64,000 bases of DNA from Falciphora oryzae (taxonomy: Eukaryota; Ascomycota; Sordariomycetes; Magnaporthales; Magnaporthaceae), in contig JNVV01000023.1 of NCBI GenBank assembly GCA_000733355.1, positions 273,594 to 337,593 of the forward strand, read 5' to 3'. Below are positions 54,847 through 64,000 of this stretch, piece by piece. The translations under genes were made by a program, and so were the position numbers. Under the pieces are notes generated by a model. The model searched no databases and was not told the origin of the DNA. It worked only from the letters and a program-made list of their open reading frames with translations. The number at the start of each line of letters is the position of its first letter. The first letter of the stretch is position 1.

Positions 54847-55222
54847 CTTAGGGATGATTGTAGGACAGTACGTGCTGTTGCAATCGTGGGGATCAAGAAC
54901 TGGACATGGAGTGCAGTCAATCCCCTCCACAGTGCTTGCCCAAAGCTCTCCCGCTACTCCTACCCAACCCCACCTTCGTATTACCTAAGGCAAGGGCTGC
55001 CAGATACAGACACCTCAGCCGCCCCGCGTCAAGACAGGAATCCACGCTGAGCACAGGGCAGCATCACTGTCGTCCAGCTTGTGGAAACTCTAGTAATGCG
55101 CAAGCAGCATTTACAGATGCAAACACAATGTCAAGAGACTACTTATGTAGCCAGATCCCTTTCTGTCTCGGGCCGAAAATGTCTGTATTAGGATCATTTC
55201 CTAGTTCACTCTCCGTGACAAG
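54847..55222. promoter_or_regulatory. divergent promoter region HET / mannanase
   Basis: The 376 bp separate two divergent starts. No specific site is recognised. Confidence 0.45.
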
Positions 55223-56540
55223 ATGCTTCTCTCCATCGTATCCATAGGCCTTTTGGCCACAGCCGCCCTTGCCGCCCCCAAGGGCTTTGTCGCCGTCGAA
55301 GGTGACAAGTTCATGCTGGACGGGAAGCGTTTCTACTTTGCTGGCACCAACGCCTACTGCTTCCCCTTCAACGGGGATCAGGCCGACATCGAGAACGGCA
55401 TGCTTGCGGCCAGGGACGCTGGCCTGCGCGTGTTCCGGACCTGGGGGTTCAACGAAAAGAACCGCACCTATAACCAGAATGGCATGCCTCGGTACGGAGG
55501 CGAGGGCGCGGGAGCGACGCTGGTGGTGTTCCAGTGGTGGGAGGACGACGGCACACCGACCATCGATGTCTCGCCTTTTGACAAGGTTGTTGATGCGGCC
55601 ATAAAAACGGACATGAAGCTCCTGGTGGCCTTGACAAACAACTGGGCTGACTACGGCGGGATGGATGTCTATACTGTCAACTTAGGAGGAAAATACCATG
55701 ACGATGTAGGTGGTCCACCCGCGCAGACACTCTTTTCCGAGGCCGTGTTGCTCTTCCACTGCTAACCGCTTGCAGTTCTACACCTCTCCTATCATCCGCG
55801 AACACTTCAAGCGGTATATCAAGGCCTTCGTCATGCGGTACAAGGACAGCCCTGCCATCTTTGCCTGGGAGCTCGCCAACGAGCCTCGCTGTGGTGCTGA
55901 TTCCACCCAAAATCTCCCGCGGAGCCCTGCCGGCTGCACGCCCGAGGCCATGACCGAGTGGACCGACCATATGAGCGCCCACACCAAGACGCTAGACCTA
56001 GGCTATCTTGTCACTTGGGGAGGCGAAGGGGGCTTCTTCCACAACTCGACCGACAACCGGTACGACGGCTCCACGGGCGGCGACTTTGACGCCGAGATCG
56101 CTCTTCCCTCGGTGGACTTCGGCGTTTTCTACTCGTATCCAGACTGGTGGGGGAAGCCTGTCGAGTGGGTGGAGAGCTGGATCCGTGACCATGCGGCCGC
56201 GGGGAAGGCTGCTGAGAAGCCGGTCGTGCACGAGGAGTATGGCTGGATGACGGACAAGGCGAGGCGCGAGATTCCCGGCCGCGAGTCTAATATCACTCGA
56301 CTTGAGGCAGTAGGTCGCTGGCAGGCTCTGCAGGTGAAGGAAAGGCAGTCAGATATGTACTGGCAGTTCGGCCGGGCGGGGTTCTCGTATGGGAGGAACC
56401 ACGACGACGGCTTCACGATTTACCTGGAGGATGAAGAGGCCCAAGAACTGGTTTATGCTCATACGGCGAGGATGAACAGACTTAATGGCGGGAGCTGCAA
56501 GAGGAGGAGTGTTGATGGCAAGGCCAGACTGGCAAAGTAG
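55223..56540 (+). CDS. secreted GH5 endo-beta-1,4-mannanase
   Basis: Two exons (55223-55705, 55776-56540) give 415 aa. A signal peptide ([17 protein letters not shown]) leads to [20 protein letters not shown] and [10 protein letters not shown]. The acid/base Glu is in WELANEPRC (E197), the usual NEP motif, and the nucleophile Glu is in [10 protein letters not shown]. The fold length and motifs fit GH5 subfamily 7 mannanases that cut mannan backbones in plant cell walls. No carbohydrate-binding module is attached. The 70-nt intron has a GCTAAC branch site. Confidence 0.93.
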
Positions 56541-56802
56541 TGAAAGTGGCTGCGGTCCCTGTGGTAGTTCCAAGGAGGGGTCCCGGTGCTGTGTTTTTGG
56601 AAATTGACTTGCTGGAAATTTTTTTATATACGACAGGGGTCTAGCTCAGACCTTCAAGGAAAGCTAGCTACCTAAATCTTTCCCAGCCCTTCAAATTCTC
56701 GCCGCCAACCGTAATATCGTCGATATCTCCGCTTCAACCTTGTACCGGCTTCCATACCCCTGACTGCCCTCGATTGTATCTTGTTCCCATAGGCCGCACA
56801 TC
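56541..56802. other. spacer between mannanase and ankyrin gene
   Basis: The presumed mannanase 3' UTR and the ankyrin-gene promoter; no sites recognised. Confidence 0.5.
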
Positions 56803-58617
56803 ATGTCTCTCTTCCGTCTTCCCCCCGAGATCAGCCATCTCATTCTCGTCGAGACCGTTGAGGTACGAGGCATTGCTCGAGCTCTGCGTCTTCGCCTGGT
56901 ATCACGCGCCTTCAATAGAGCAGTTACGGATGCCATCATCCGTTCCGACCTTCTCCGCACACTCAGTCCGCTCCAGATAGGCAGATTTATAGCCGATGCG
57001 TGCTCCTCCCTCTCCCGGGCCAGCATCAGGAACCAGGACGTGTCCGCTCTCTGGCACCGTTACCTTGTCTGGCGCGTCAAGTCGCAAAGAATCCCCCTCG
57101 AGCCGCAGCTGCGCATCCTCCGAAAGATTGCCGCCCGCATATCCCATCACCGGCTACGCCTCGCCCGACAGGAATGCACCGAGGATCAAGAGTCTGAAAG
57201 GGAAGAGCTCGAGATAGACCGCCTCGAGGCTGAGGAGGATACCTGCATCAGGCGGCTGTGCACAGCCTTCCTCACACTTGGCGGCTGGACCACCGCCGAG
57301 GTCTTTGGAGCCAAGCGGCCCAAGAACACAGCGCCCCTGGAAGAGTCGACATCGTGTTTCCAGAGTGCCTTGCTTTCCGCCGCCGCGTACCTTGACGAAG
57401 CCGAGCTTGTTCGCGACCTCATGGTGTGGATAGAGTCCCACCACGAAGCTCTCGAACAGTAAGACCACGGCTTCCATAGGCCGATCAGCTCTAGAACCCC
57501 CTTTCTATACAATTAGTAAATAAACATTGAAGATTTCTAACATGCCATACCCCTATGTTGAAGCGGCACTCGGGTGAACCAGGATTTGTTCGGCAAGCCC
57601 ATCGACGCCGCGGCCTTTGGCGGAAGCGCGCGTTGCTTAGCCCTTTTGCTGCCGAAGGACCCAAACGGCATATATCCTCTGAACCCGGGGTGCATCGACC
57701 CCTCTGACCTAGACTCGGTCATCCGCCACACTGTCCTCGGCAACAACGTCGGGCTCCTGGAGCTTGCCCTGGGGGTCCCGTCGAGCCTGTCGACGGATGG
57801 GAGCGGGCGGCGAGGACGGGGTTTCAACGCGGTTTTGTCGTGCTTGCGCGGGGCCAGCTCACCCTGGGTAGTCGCATGCCACGGCGACTATTATCGGACA
57901 GCCGATGATGCAGACAAGGAGGACCCACAGGGCCTGATGGCCGGACTTCGGTCCGTCACGTCAAACGTGGACCTCGCCTGCTTCCGCAGCTGCTACGAGC
58001 ATATGCCCAAGGCTCGGCCTGGCCCCCCGAGGTATAAGGAGCGCCAGATGCTGCGGCGGCACCTCGACGACGCGGCCTGTCGCGGCGACGTGCCCACCAT
58101 GGGCTATATACTCGACAGGCACTGGGGCAGGCTTGGCGGCGGGCGCGACGGCGGCAGCGAGAAAAGCCGGGCCGACAAGAGCTCGACCCTCCAGAGGCTC
58201 GTTGCGATCGCCGCGCGGCACGGGAACGTGGAGGCCGCGGGGTGGCTCCTGGACAGGGGGGCCGTGGACCCTACCATGCGCCCCGAGCGGGAGGCCAAAT
58301 CTCTCTGGGACGGCCGAAAGAGCCCGAAGGACATTGAGTACGCCGTCCAGTCGCCCCTCGCATGCGCCGCCGAGGGAGGCTCGCTGCGCGTCGTGGACAT
58401 GGTGCTGGCTGTGTACTACAAGAAGAGCAGGGCCGAGGCGGGTGGAAGGAGTGGTGCCCGCGAGTGGCTGCGCAGGGCACTAGGGGAGGATGTTGGCGAG
58501 GCGCTGGGGCGGGCAGTTAGGCGTGAACACGATGCCGTCGTCAGACGGCTTGTGGATCTTGCGGGCTTCCTCGGCATCGAGATCTCTCGCGCTCTAAAGG
58601 AAGGCCAGGGTAATTAG
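56803..58617 (+). CDS. F-box-like N-terminus with ankyrin-type repeats
   Basis: Two exons (56803-57458, 57564-58617) give 569 aa; the 105-nt intron uses acceptor AG at 57563 after a TTCTAACATG branch region. The start MSLFRLPPEISHLILVETV ... LRLRLVSRAFNRAV resembles the F-box-like head of many fungal ankyrin proteins. A charged coiled region (EDQESEREELEIDRLEAEED) follows. Ankyrin-type units are GKPIDAAAFGGSARCLALLL, RRHLDDAACRGDVPTMGYIL, LVAIAARHGNVEAAGWLLDR and SPLACAAEGGSLRVVDMVL. It would act as a protein-binding adaptor. The gene is intact and ends 111 bp before the pogo element. Confidence 0.85.
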
Positions 58618-58728
58618 CGGGCTGTTGAACTATTCGTGGTGAGAACCAGATGTGGGATGTTGGTTGGTAATTTTAGCCGAAGATTAGAAGAAAAAAAGTA
58701 AATGTATTAATCATGCTGTTGTAATCAA
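58618..58728. other. spacer up to transposon end
   Basis: The presumed 3' UTR of the ankyrin gene; the pogo end begins at 58729. Confidence 0.5.
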
Positions 58729-58820
58729 GGGCCTGTCCTAGACTAACGGTTTTTTGGTTTTTTGGTTTTTTGCTAAAATTTTTCTAAAGATTGAAAGCCT
58801 TGCATTAAAAAGGAAGCATA
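58729..58820. repeat. terminal sequence of the pogo element
   Basis: A 92-bp sequence with three GGTTTTTT subrepeats, near-identical to 47991-48082. It marks the transposase 3' side of the element. Confidence 0.85.
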
Positions 58821-58909
58821 ACGTTTTTGATAAGCGAGCGGTGGGTACAAGCGAGCGGTGGCCTCTCTACGACCCAACAACAACCACCCTTAATTGCCAC
58901 ATAACAACA

Positions 58910-60583
58910 TTATAAACCAACTATAATTACATTAGAAACAGCTAAATCAGATGATCCTGCAGCTTCCCGGCAAGTGCGGGCATTATGGACAGGCTTGCCG
59001 CATACGCCACAGCACCGAACCTTCGTGCGAACCCCCCCTATACCACTACCATTCGGCTGCATTTTTTGCACTCCCTCCCTACCTACGGCCCTTTGGCCCA
59101 GTGTCTCCTGTGCACTTTGTATAGTAAGTGATCCTCTAAGCTGTACACGTGTTCTTTTGGCTTTCCGGCGCTTGCTTAATGCCTCGTTGGCCTTGCGGAA
59201 TGAAGCATTTTTTGCACGAAAGAGAGCCATTTGGTGTATTACAGCCGTTGTACCTTTGGTAAACTGGTCCACAGCAGCTAATATCGAAGTTGGGGAATTG
59301 TTTTAATGGTTGGCAATGCGAGTTTTAATAAGCGTTAACTGCGAGTTGGCTTTTCGGGGGTTATGTAGTATTTAAAAAACCCAAAATTGTGTAGTGCCGA
59401 GCCGTAAGGTTAGGGGTGTCGGGGTACGAAACCTAACATCCAATTTAGAAAGCACCCTTTTTAAATCGTACGGTATAAGGCCAGCCCTTGCAAAACCGCT
59501 TTGGATATTCCTTTCGGTAATGAAAGCAAAAAAGGCCTTGCGGAAGCCGCAAAAAAACTCGAGCTTGCTAACGTAGTTGATATGCGCGCGCATTAAATCC
59601 TTAATTTAGCGACCGTACGCCCGCTTTAGCGGCTTAAAGCAGCTAACATCAAGTGGCTAAAAAAGGTGGGAAAAATGCGAAGGCATGCATAGCGTAACAA
59701 TATTGTTTTATTGGTAATAAAGCTCGAATTCGGTCGAATGGTGGCTTTCGTAGCCGTCGAGGATTAACAGCCGGTATTTCCTTTTCGTACGAGGTGCTAT
59801 ATGGAAATCGAAATGCTTAATCCAATCCAAACTTACCGTATTGGTCGTCCAGCTATTATCGGTAGTTGCGATGCGCCAATCGGTTAGGAGGTTGCATTTA
59901 ATGTACTAGTTGGTAAGGTGGTATTGCGCGGCCAAAATAATAAAGGGAGGGATAACCCAGCCGAAAGCATTAACGCTTTAAATTACCGTTACCCATTCGC
60001 GGTTGCTAAGCTAAACCAGCTTTGTTTTACTACGGCCATTTAAAATCGTAACCATTATGCCCGCGAAAATAATACCTATTATAAACCCAATTTCGTCGAA
60101 ATTGTAAGTGTCGTCGTCCACAATACCGTATTTAGCCTTAACGTTTCGTACGAATGCAAACCATTTGCTAATAACCTTTGGATTTTCGCATTTGGCCCTT
60201 TAGTAGTCGTATTTACGCGAATAACGCGTCCGGAGCTTTGGCTGGCGTTTAATAAAGTTATATGCCTAGCGTTTGCCGATAGGGGGCGCGTCGCGTTCGC
60301 GTCGTAATTGGTTGGCCATATTTTCCACACCACACAATTTAAAAGGAAATGCGCGTGTATATAGCTCAATCACATACTAAACTATCGTTTTCTTTTCCAA
60401 ATCCGTTAGATTGCGTGAATTGGCTGGAATATCGCGTCGTGCAAGCTTGCCGGCGCGTTAACGACGGAGGGTTGAAGCTGGTACGTTATAAACTTTGGCT
60501 ATAGTTTTAAGCCTTAGTTCCTTATCGTTCCGAAAAGCTTTAAGGGCCAAAATTACCCTGGCTTCCTTTAAAGGAGGAGATAT
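58910..60583 (-). pseudogene. pogo-type transposase, RIP-like decay
   Basis: The reading keeps the order of fungal pogo transposases (about 550 codons). An N-terminal helix-turn-helix region (SPPLKEARVILALKAF ... RDIPANSRNLTDLEKK) begins at an ATA where ATG is expected (60583). Then come KYDY followed by TAA and RAKCENPKVI, TYNFDEIGF with the first catalytic Asp, later KPLKRAYGR followed by TAA, GFARAGLIPYD and SKLDVRFRTPTP, and a C-terminal zinc-knuckle CGVCGKPVHNARTC. Stops sit where Gln codons are expected, which is typical of C-to-T decay. It cannot be active. Confidence 0.88.
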
Positions 60584-60623
60584 GTTGGATTGTGGGATAA
60601 AAAATGATGTTAAGTGTAGAAAG

Positions 60624-60844
60624 TGTTACGGCCAGACTAATGGAGGCACGCTGGCCTTGCATTGGCGCTATGAACGAAGATTCTACACTAAGGAGAGGAA
60701 AAGGAAAAGGCGCTGGTCGCGCCGGCACGACACGCGCCTGAAGTTGTCGCGATCTGTGTGGCTTGCATGCTTGTATCTGCCCCACATCTGTCCCACAACT
60801 GTAGCGATGCCACTAAACGTATGGCCTGTGGCGGGACCGTTACA
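60624..60844 (-). repeat. 3' LTR of the gypsy element (221 bp)
   Basis: On the minus strand it starts TGTAACGG and ends CCGTAACA, the imperfect inverted termini expected of an LTR. It is less AT-rich than the pol region and preceded directly by a polypurine tract. Confidence 0.75.
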
Positions 60845-60863
60845 CTACCCCCTCCCAAACCTC
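60845..60863 (-). other. polypurine tract of the retroelement
   Basis: The minus strand reads GAGGTTTGGGAGGGGGTAG immediately upstream of the LTR start, the position where plus-strand DNA synthesis is primed in LTR retroelements. Confidence 0.7.
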
Positions 60864-60898
60864 GTATCGCGAGTGCCACAAGCGATGCGAGCTAGCAG

Positions 60899-63800
60899 TC
60901 AGTTATAGCGTACCAACCTGGTCCGTCTCTTCGTCGTAGCCTTAACTAGCACGTTATCGTCAGCATAATCTGGGTCAAAACGGTCTTCGGCTATTGCGCG
61001 CATCCATTCCGCCAATCGTTTCGGTGGGCCATTTGCCTCTAAATATAACTTGTGAAAATCATTTAGGGCTACCGGAAAGTTCTTAAAGTTCGCGGCGGGA
61101 TACCAAATGTCATTTGGGTCGTAACCCCGCCAGGCTGTTTGGTACTGTAACTGGCGTCGTAACACACGTAAGCGTTCGATTCGTTCGACTTCGAATTCGG
61201 CCTCTCCGTCGACGTCCTCTAGCGGAAGCGGAATCTAATGCTACTAAGGCAGCGGGTTTGTAAATGCTTTGCGGAAGCGGTCGGCGTGGAATAGGTTTTT
61301 AATTTTGTAATTGCCGGGCAAATCGAAAACATAGCTATGCCCTTTCACCTTAAAAATGCGGAAAGGTCCTACGAACGGTAAATCTAGCCGGGCCGTCGGA
61401 GCGGCCGTTAAAAAGCCCTTTTTCCTAAGGAACACCAGGTCGTTAACGTTAAAATCCACTAGTTTGCGTTTTTTATTCGCCTAATTCTTTTGCCGTTTTT
61501 ATGCAGCTATCGCGCGCTACTTTGCCAAATCCTGGACCCCTTTAATACGTTTAACGAGGTCGCATGCACGTTTATCTGGGTTAAAGCCATCGGTTAATAC
61601 GTTGAAATCAAGCGAAAGGGGGTTTCTCGCATCTTTGCCCATTATCACCCGAATCGGGGCCATGCCGATCGTCAAATGCCACAACGAGTTGTGGGCAAAA
61701 TCCAACGCGGGGATGTAATTGCTCCAATCCGATTGGTATTTGTTAACGTAAAAGCGTAGTTTTTAATCCAGCTCCTAGTTAGTGATCTCCACGGCACCCT
61801 ACGTTTGCGGATAGAAAGCTAAACCGTAACGATGTTTAGTGCCTATTAAAAAGTTAATTTTTGCTATAAACTTCGAAATAAATGGTCCTGCGTTATCGCT
61901 AATCCAAACGAACGGGATACCAAAAAAGCGATAAAGGTAGCGATAATACCGCGCTGCCAACACCTCGGCCGTATCGGATTTTTTTCCTGCAATCGTAGCG
62001 ATAATGCGACTGAATTTGCAAATAAATACCCAAACATAATCGTACTTTCGCTCGTTTTACGGCATATCCTTGCCGTCCACTACCACCTAGTCCTAAACAC
62101 CTAACGGAATTAGCAGTGGATAAAGCAAACCGGGTGTTTTATTTCGGGGTACCTTATTACGCCGGCAGTCGTAACAGTTGCGGATATAGCGTCGGATATC
62201 TACCTTTATATCCGGCCACTAGTAGTCCTTTTATACCGCTTTAATGGTTTTATTCTATCCCCTATATCCGAAAATTGGAAGTGCATACCTATCCCAAATA
62301 AGTACTATACGCAGGAAAATTTTACCGTCCTGTATCTGTTTTAGTACAAACATTTTGCCGTACTAAAAGCCCAATTGCTAGGCGGCGTTTTCTTTTCGGA
62401 TAAGGTCAGCAAGGTCGGCACCTTGCGGAATATCTAACTCGGTCCATGCCACCGCTGCAATCGTTAACTAAATTCTTTCTAAAGGGATTAAGGCCATAAT
62501 ACGCTCCTCCAGCTCCCGGGCTTTAACTATTAGCAGCTCTATTATTTTACGGGACAGTACGTCCGCACCGATATTCTATTGTCCTAGCCGGTAAATAAAG
62601 GTGATATCGAAATTCGACAAAAAGTCTGCCCACCGGACTTGCCGAATCGAAAGGACCTTTTTTTGCGAATAGAAAGCTAAGGCCTAATGGTTTATAACGA
62701 CGAAAAACTTTATTCCAAAAAGTTCGGAATAATAATGCTTTAATATTTGCACCACCGCAAGCAGTTTTCGGTCTTGGATCGGATATGCTTTTTTAGCACT
62801 GTTTATTAACTTAAAAAAGTAGCCCACTGGCTTCCAATCCCCGTCGTTTTGCTCCTGCCAAATCACACCACCTATCGCGTTGCGAAAAGCGTCGGTTTCA
62901 ACTCGTATAGGCTTTCCGGGACGGAAAAATGCCAAAACTGGTGCTTTACAGGCCAGTTGTTTTAGCTTATTAAAAGCTTCAATCTGTTTAAGGCCGATGT
63001 CAAATGGCGTATCCTTTTTTAAAAGCCGGTTAAAGGGTTTAGCTGCACTGCTAGCGTAATAATAAAACATACGCACGTAATTGCACAGTCCCAAAAAAGA
63101 CCGGACAATTATTTTGCTATGTAGGTCCTTAACCTGCCACTCCTGGATCGCTTTCGTCTTTTCCGGGTCAATGCTTACCCCTACCTAGGTTTCGAAAGTA
63201 ACACCCAAATAATTAACCTTTCCGACGTTAAATTTCGATTTTTTAATATCGCTTTAAAACTTAGCCTTAAATAGACGGAAGATGACCTTTTCGACATACT
63301 GCCAGTGCTTTTCCTTTATTTTTAAATAAATTAACACATCGTTAGCGTAAGCACTCGCAAAATAATTAAACAGCTCGTTCAACTAGCAATTAATGTAATT
63401 TTACCACCAAACTGGACCGACCTTAAATCCAAATGGCAAAACCCTTTATTGGAAAGTGCTTTGCCGCGTCCGAAAAGCTATAAAGTATTTAAAAGCGTCG
63501 GTTAAACGAAAACGCCAAAAAGCTTAGATAATATCGATAATCGTTAAATGCTTAGCGTTTTTGCATTTAAAAAATGTCCTTGCGAGGTTTGGTGCTCGCA
63601 CAATCCGGTCCTTAAGGAATCGGTTCCGCTAACGGTAATTAATGCAAAAGCGGCGTGCATTAGGATTTAAGTTGTACGGTTTCGGCACGAATAATACCGA
63701 CGCCGCTTTATCTCCTTCCAACGTCCTTTCGATAAAGCCGAGCTTAAATAGCTTATCGACTACTTCCTTTTCGAAATCCAAAAATTAAATTAGGGTTCGA

Positions 63801-64000
63801 AATACCGGTAGCGAGCCTTCCTCAAACTTATTTTGGTCCAATTCCAACACCACGTCCTTCCCCGGCCGATGCGGTAGCAGGGTATCTATTTGCCTCTTTA
63901 AAAAAAAGCCTTCCAAATGTTTCAGTTATAATAGCAGCTTCTCCCGTACGAGTTTAACGTGCTCGGGGTCCTCGTTTAATGGGAAAAAAATGTATTCCCC
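60899..64000 (-). pseudogene. gypsy pol polyprotein: RT, RNase H, integrase, chromodomain
   Basis: From the right edge inward I read reverse transcriptase (FVPKPYNLNPNARRF, then YANDVLIYL where YxDD is expected), RNase H (RVETDAFRNAIGGVIWQ ... YPIQDRKLLAVVQILK), integrase core (VWISDNAGPFIS, FAHNSLWHLTIGMAP), integrase C-terminus (RLDLPFVGPFRI ... FHADRFRKA) and a chromodomain (AWRGYDPNDIWYPAANFKN). The frame is kept over long distances, but TAG and TAA replace expected Gln codons, for example in the EITN-stop-ELD-stop-KLRFYVN segment. This is RIP-like decay; the polyprotein is dead. Confidence 0.88.

Larger units (their letters stand above)
58729..60623 (-). mobile_element. pogo-type (Tc1/mariner superfamily) DNA transposon, decayed
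   Basis: The element extends from the 92-bp terminal sequence at 58729 to the point where a retroelement LTR begins (60624). A degenerate transposase fills it on the minus strand. Composition is much richer in TA and AT than the genes to the left. The opposite terminal repeat is not seen and would lie beyond the retroelement if that inserted inside the pogo element. Confidence 0.85.
60624..64000 (-). mobile_element. Ty3/gypsy (chromovirus-type) LTR retroelement, 3' part
   Basis: A 3' LTR, a polypurine tract and a decayed pol region with RT, RNase H, integrase and chromodomain lie on the minus strand in the gypsy order. The element runs off the right edge, so gag, protease and the 5' LTR are not in view. 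The outer flank reads GAAAG (60619-60623), the candidate 5-bp target duplication to look for at the other end. Confidence 0.9.

Overview
The window looks like nuclear DNA of a filamentous ascomycete (Pezizomycotina, probably a Sordariomycete). Genes are GC-rich and split by short introns (about 56-105 nt) with GTRNGT donors, CTAAC/CTGAC-type branch sites and AG acceptors. Families such as HET, HeLo-like, DUF1996, tyrosinase and secreted intradiol dioxygenase fit this group, and the right-hand transposons carry C-to-T type decay as expected from repeat-induced point mutation (RIP). Gene models were assembled by eye: exons were joined only where splice consensus, reading phase and family motifs agreed. 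There are no operons and I saw no CRISPR or bacterial-style regulation.

Layout. 0-3.7 kb: microsatellite, a tRNA-like (possible SINE) sequence, an ankyrin-repeat relic, a low-complexity protein and a tRNA-Gly(GCC). 3.9-17.4 kb: a secretome block with GH35 beta-galactosidase (7 exons), a secreted alpha/beta hydrolase, a Gly/Asn/Gln-rich secreted protein, a tyrosinase and a secreted intradiol dioxygenase. 17.8-19.3 kb: an F-box-type gene interrupted by three in-frame TAG codons. 19.6-34.9 kb: three proteins of an unrecognised, apparently related family (one with a kinase-like tail) surrounding a DHA2 transporter, an extended SDR and two P450s, then a HeLo-like protein. 35-38.8 kb: a divergent pair, citrate synthase and DHA1 transporter, each broken by one missing base in a C run. 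39.4-41.6 kb: a graveyard with a possible coding remnant, an aminoglycoside-phosphotransferase-type relic and, notably, a relic of a bacterial-type cytochrome bo quinol oxidase subunit I. 41.9-58.6 kb: two DUF1996 secreted proteins, a patatin-like phospholipase, a 10-cysteine small secreted protein, a GFA-domain protein, a HET protein, a GH5 mannanase and an F-box-like/ankyrin protein. 58.7-64 kb: a RIP-damaged pogo-type DNA transposon with a Ty3/gypsy chromovirus-like retroelement inserted next to its 5' end and running off the window.

How the genes may work together. GH35, GH5_7, tyrosinase and intradiol dioxygenase point to a plant-biomass or aromatic-compound lifestyle. The 22-39 kb set (two transporters, SDR, two P450s, citrate synthase) has the composition of a tailoring and export cluster without an obvious backbone enzyme; two members are broken in this assembly. 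HeLo-like, HET, patatin and ankyrin proteins are the types used in fungal non-self recognition, but here they are separate genes and any shared role is inference.
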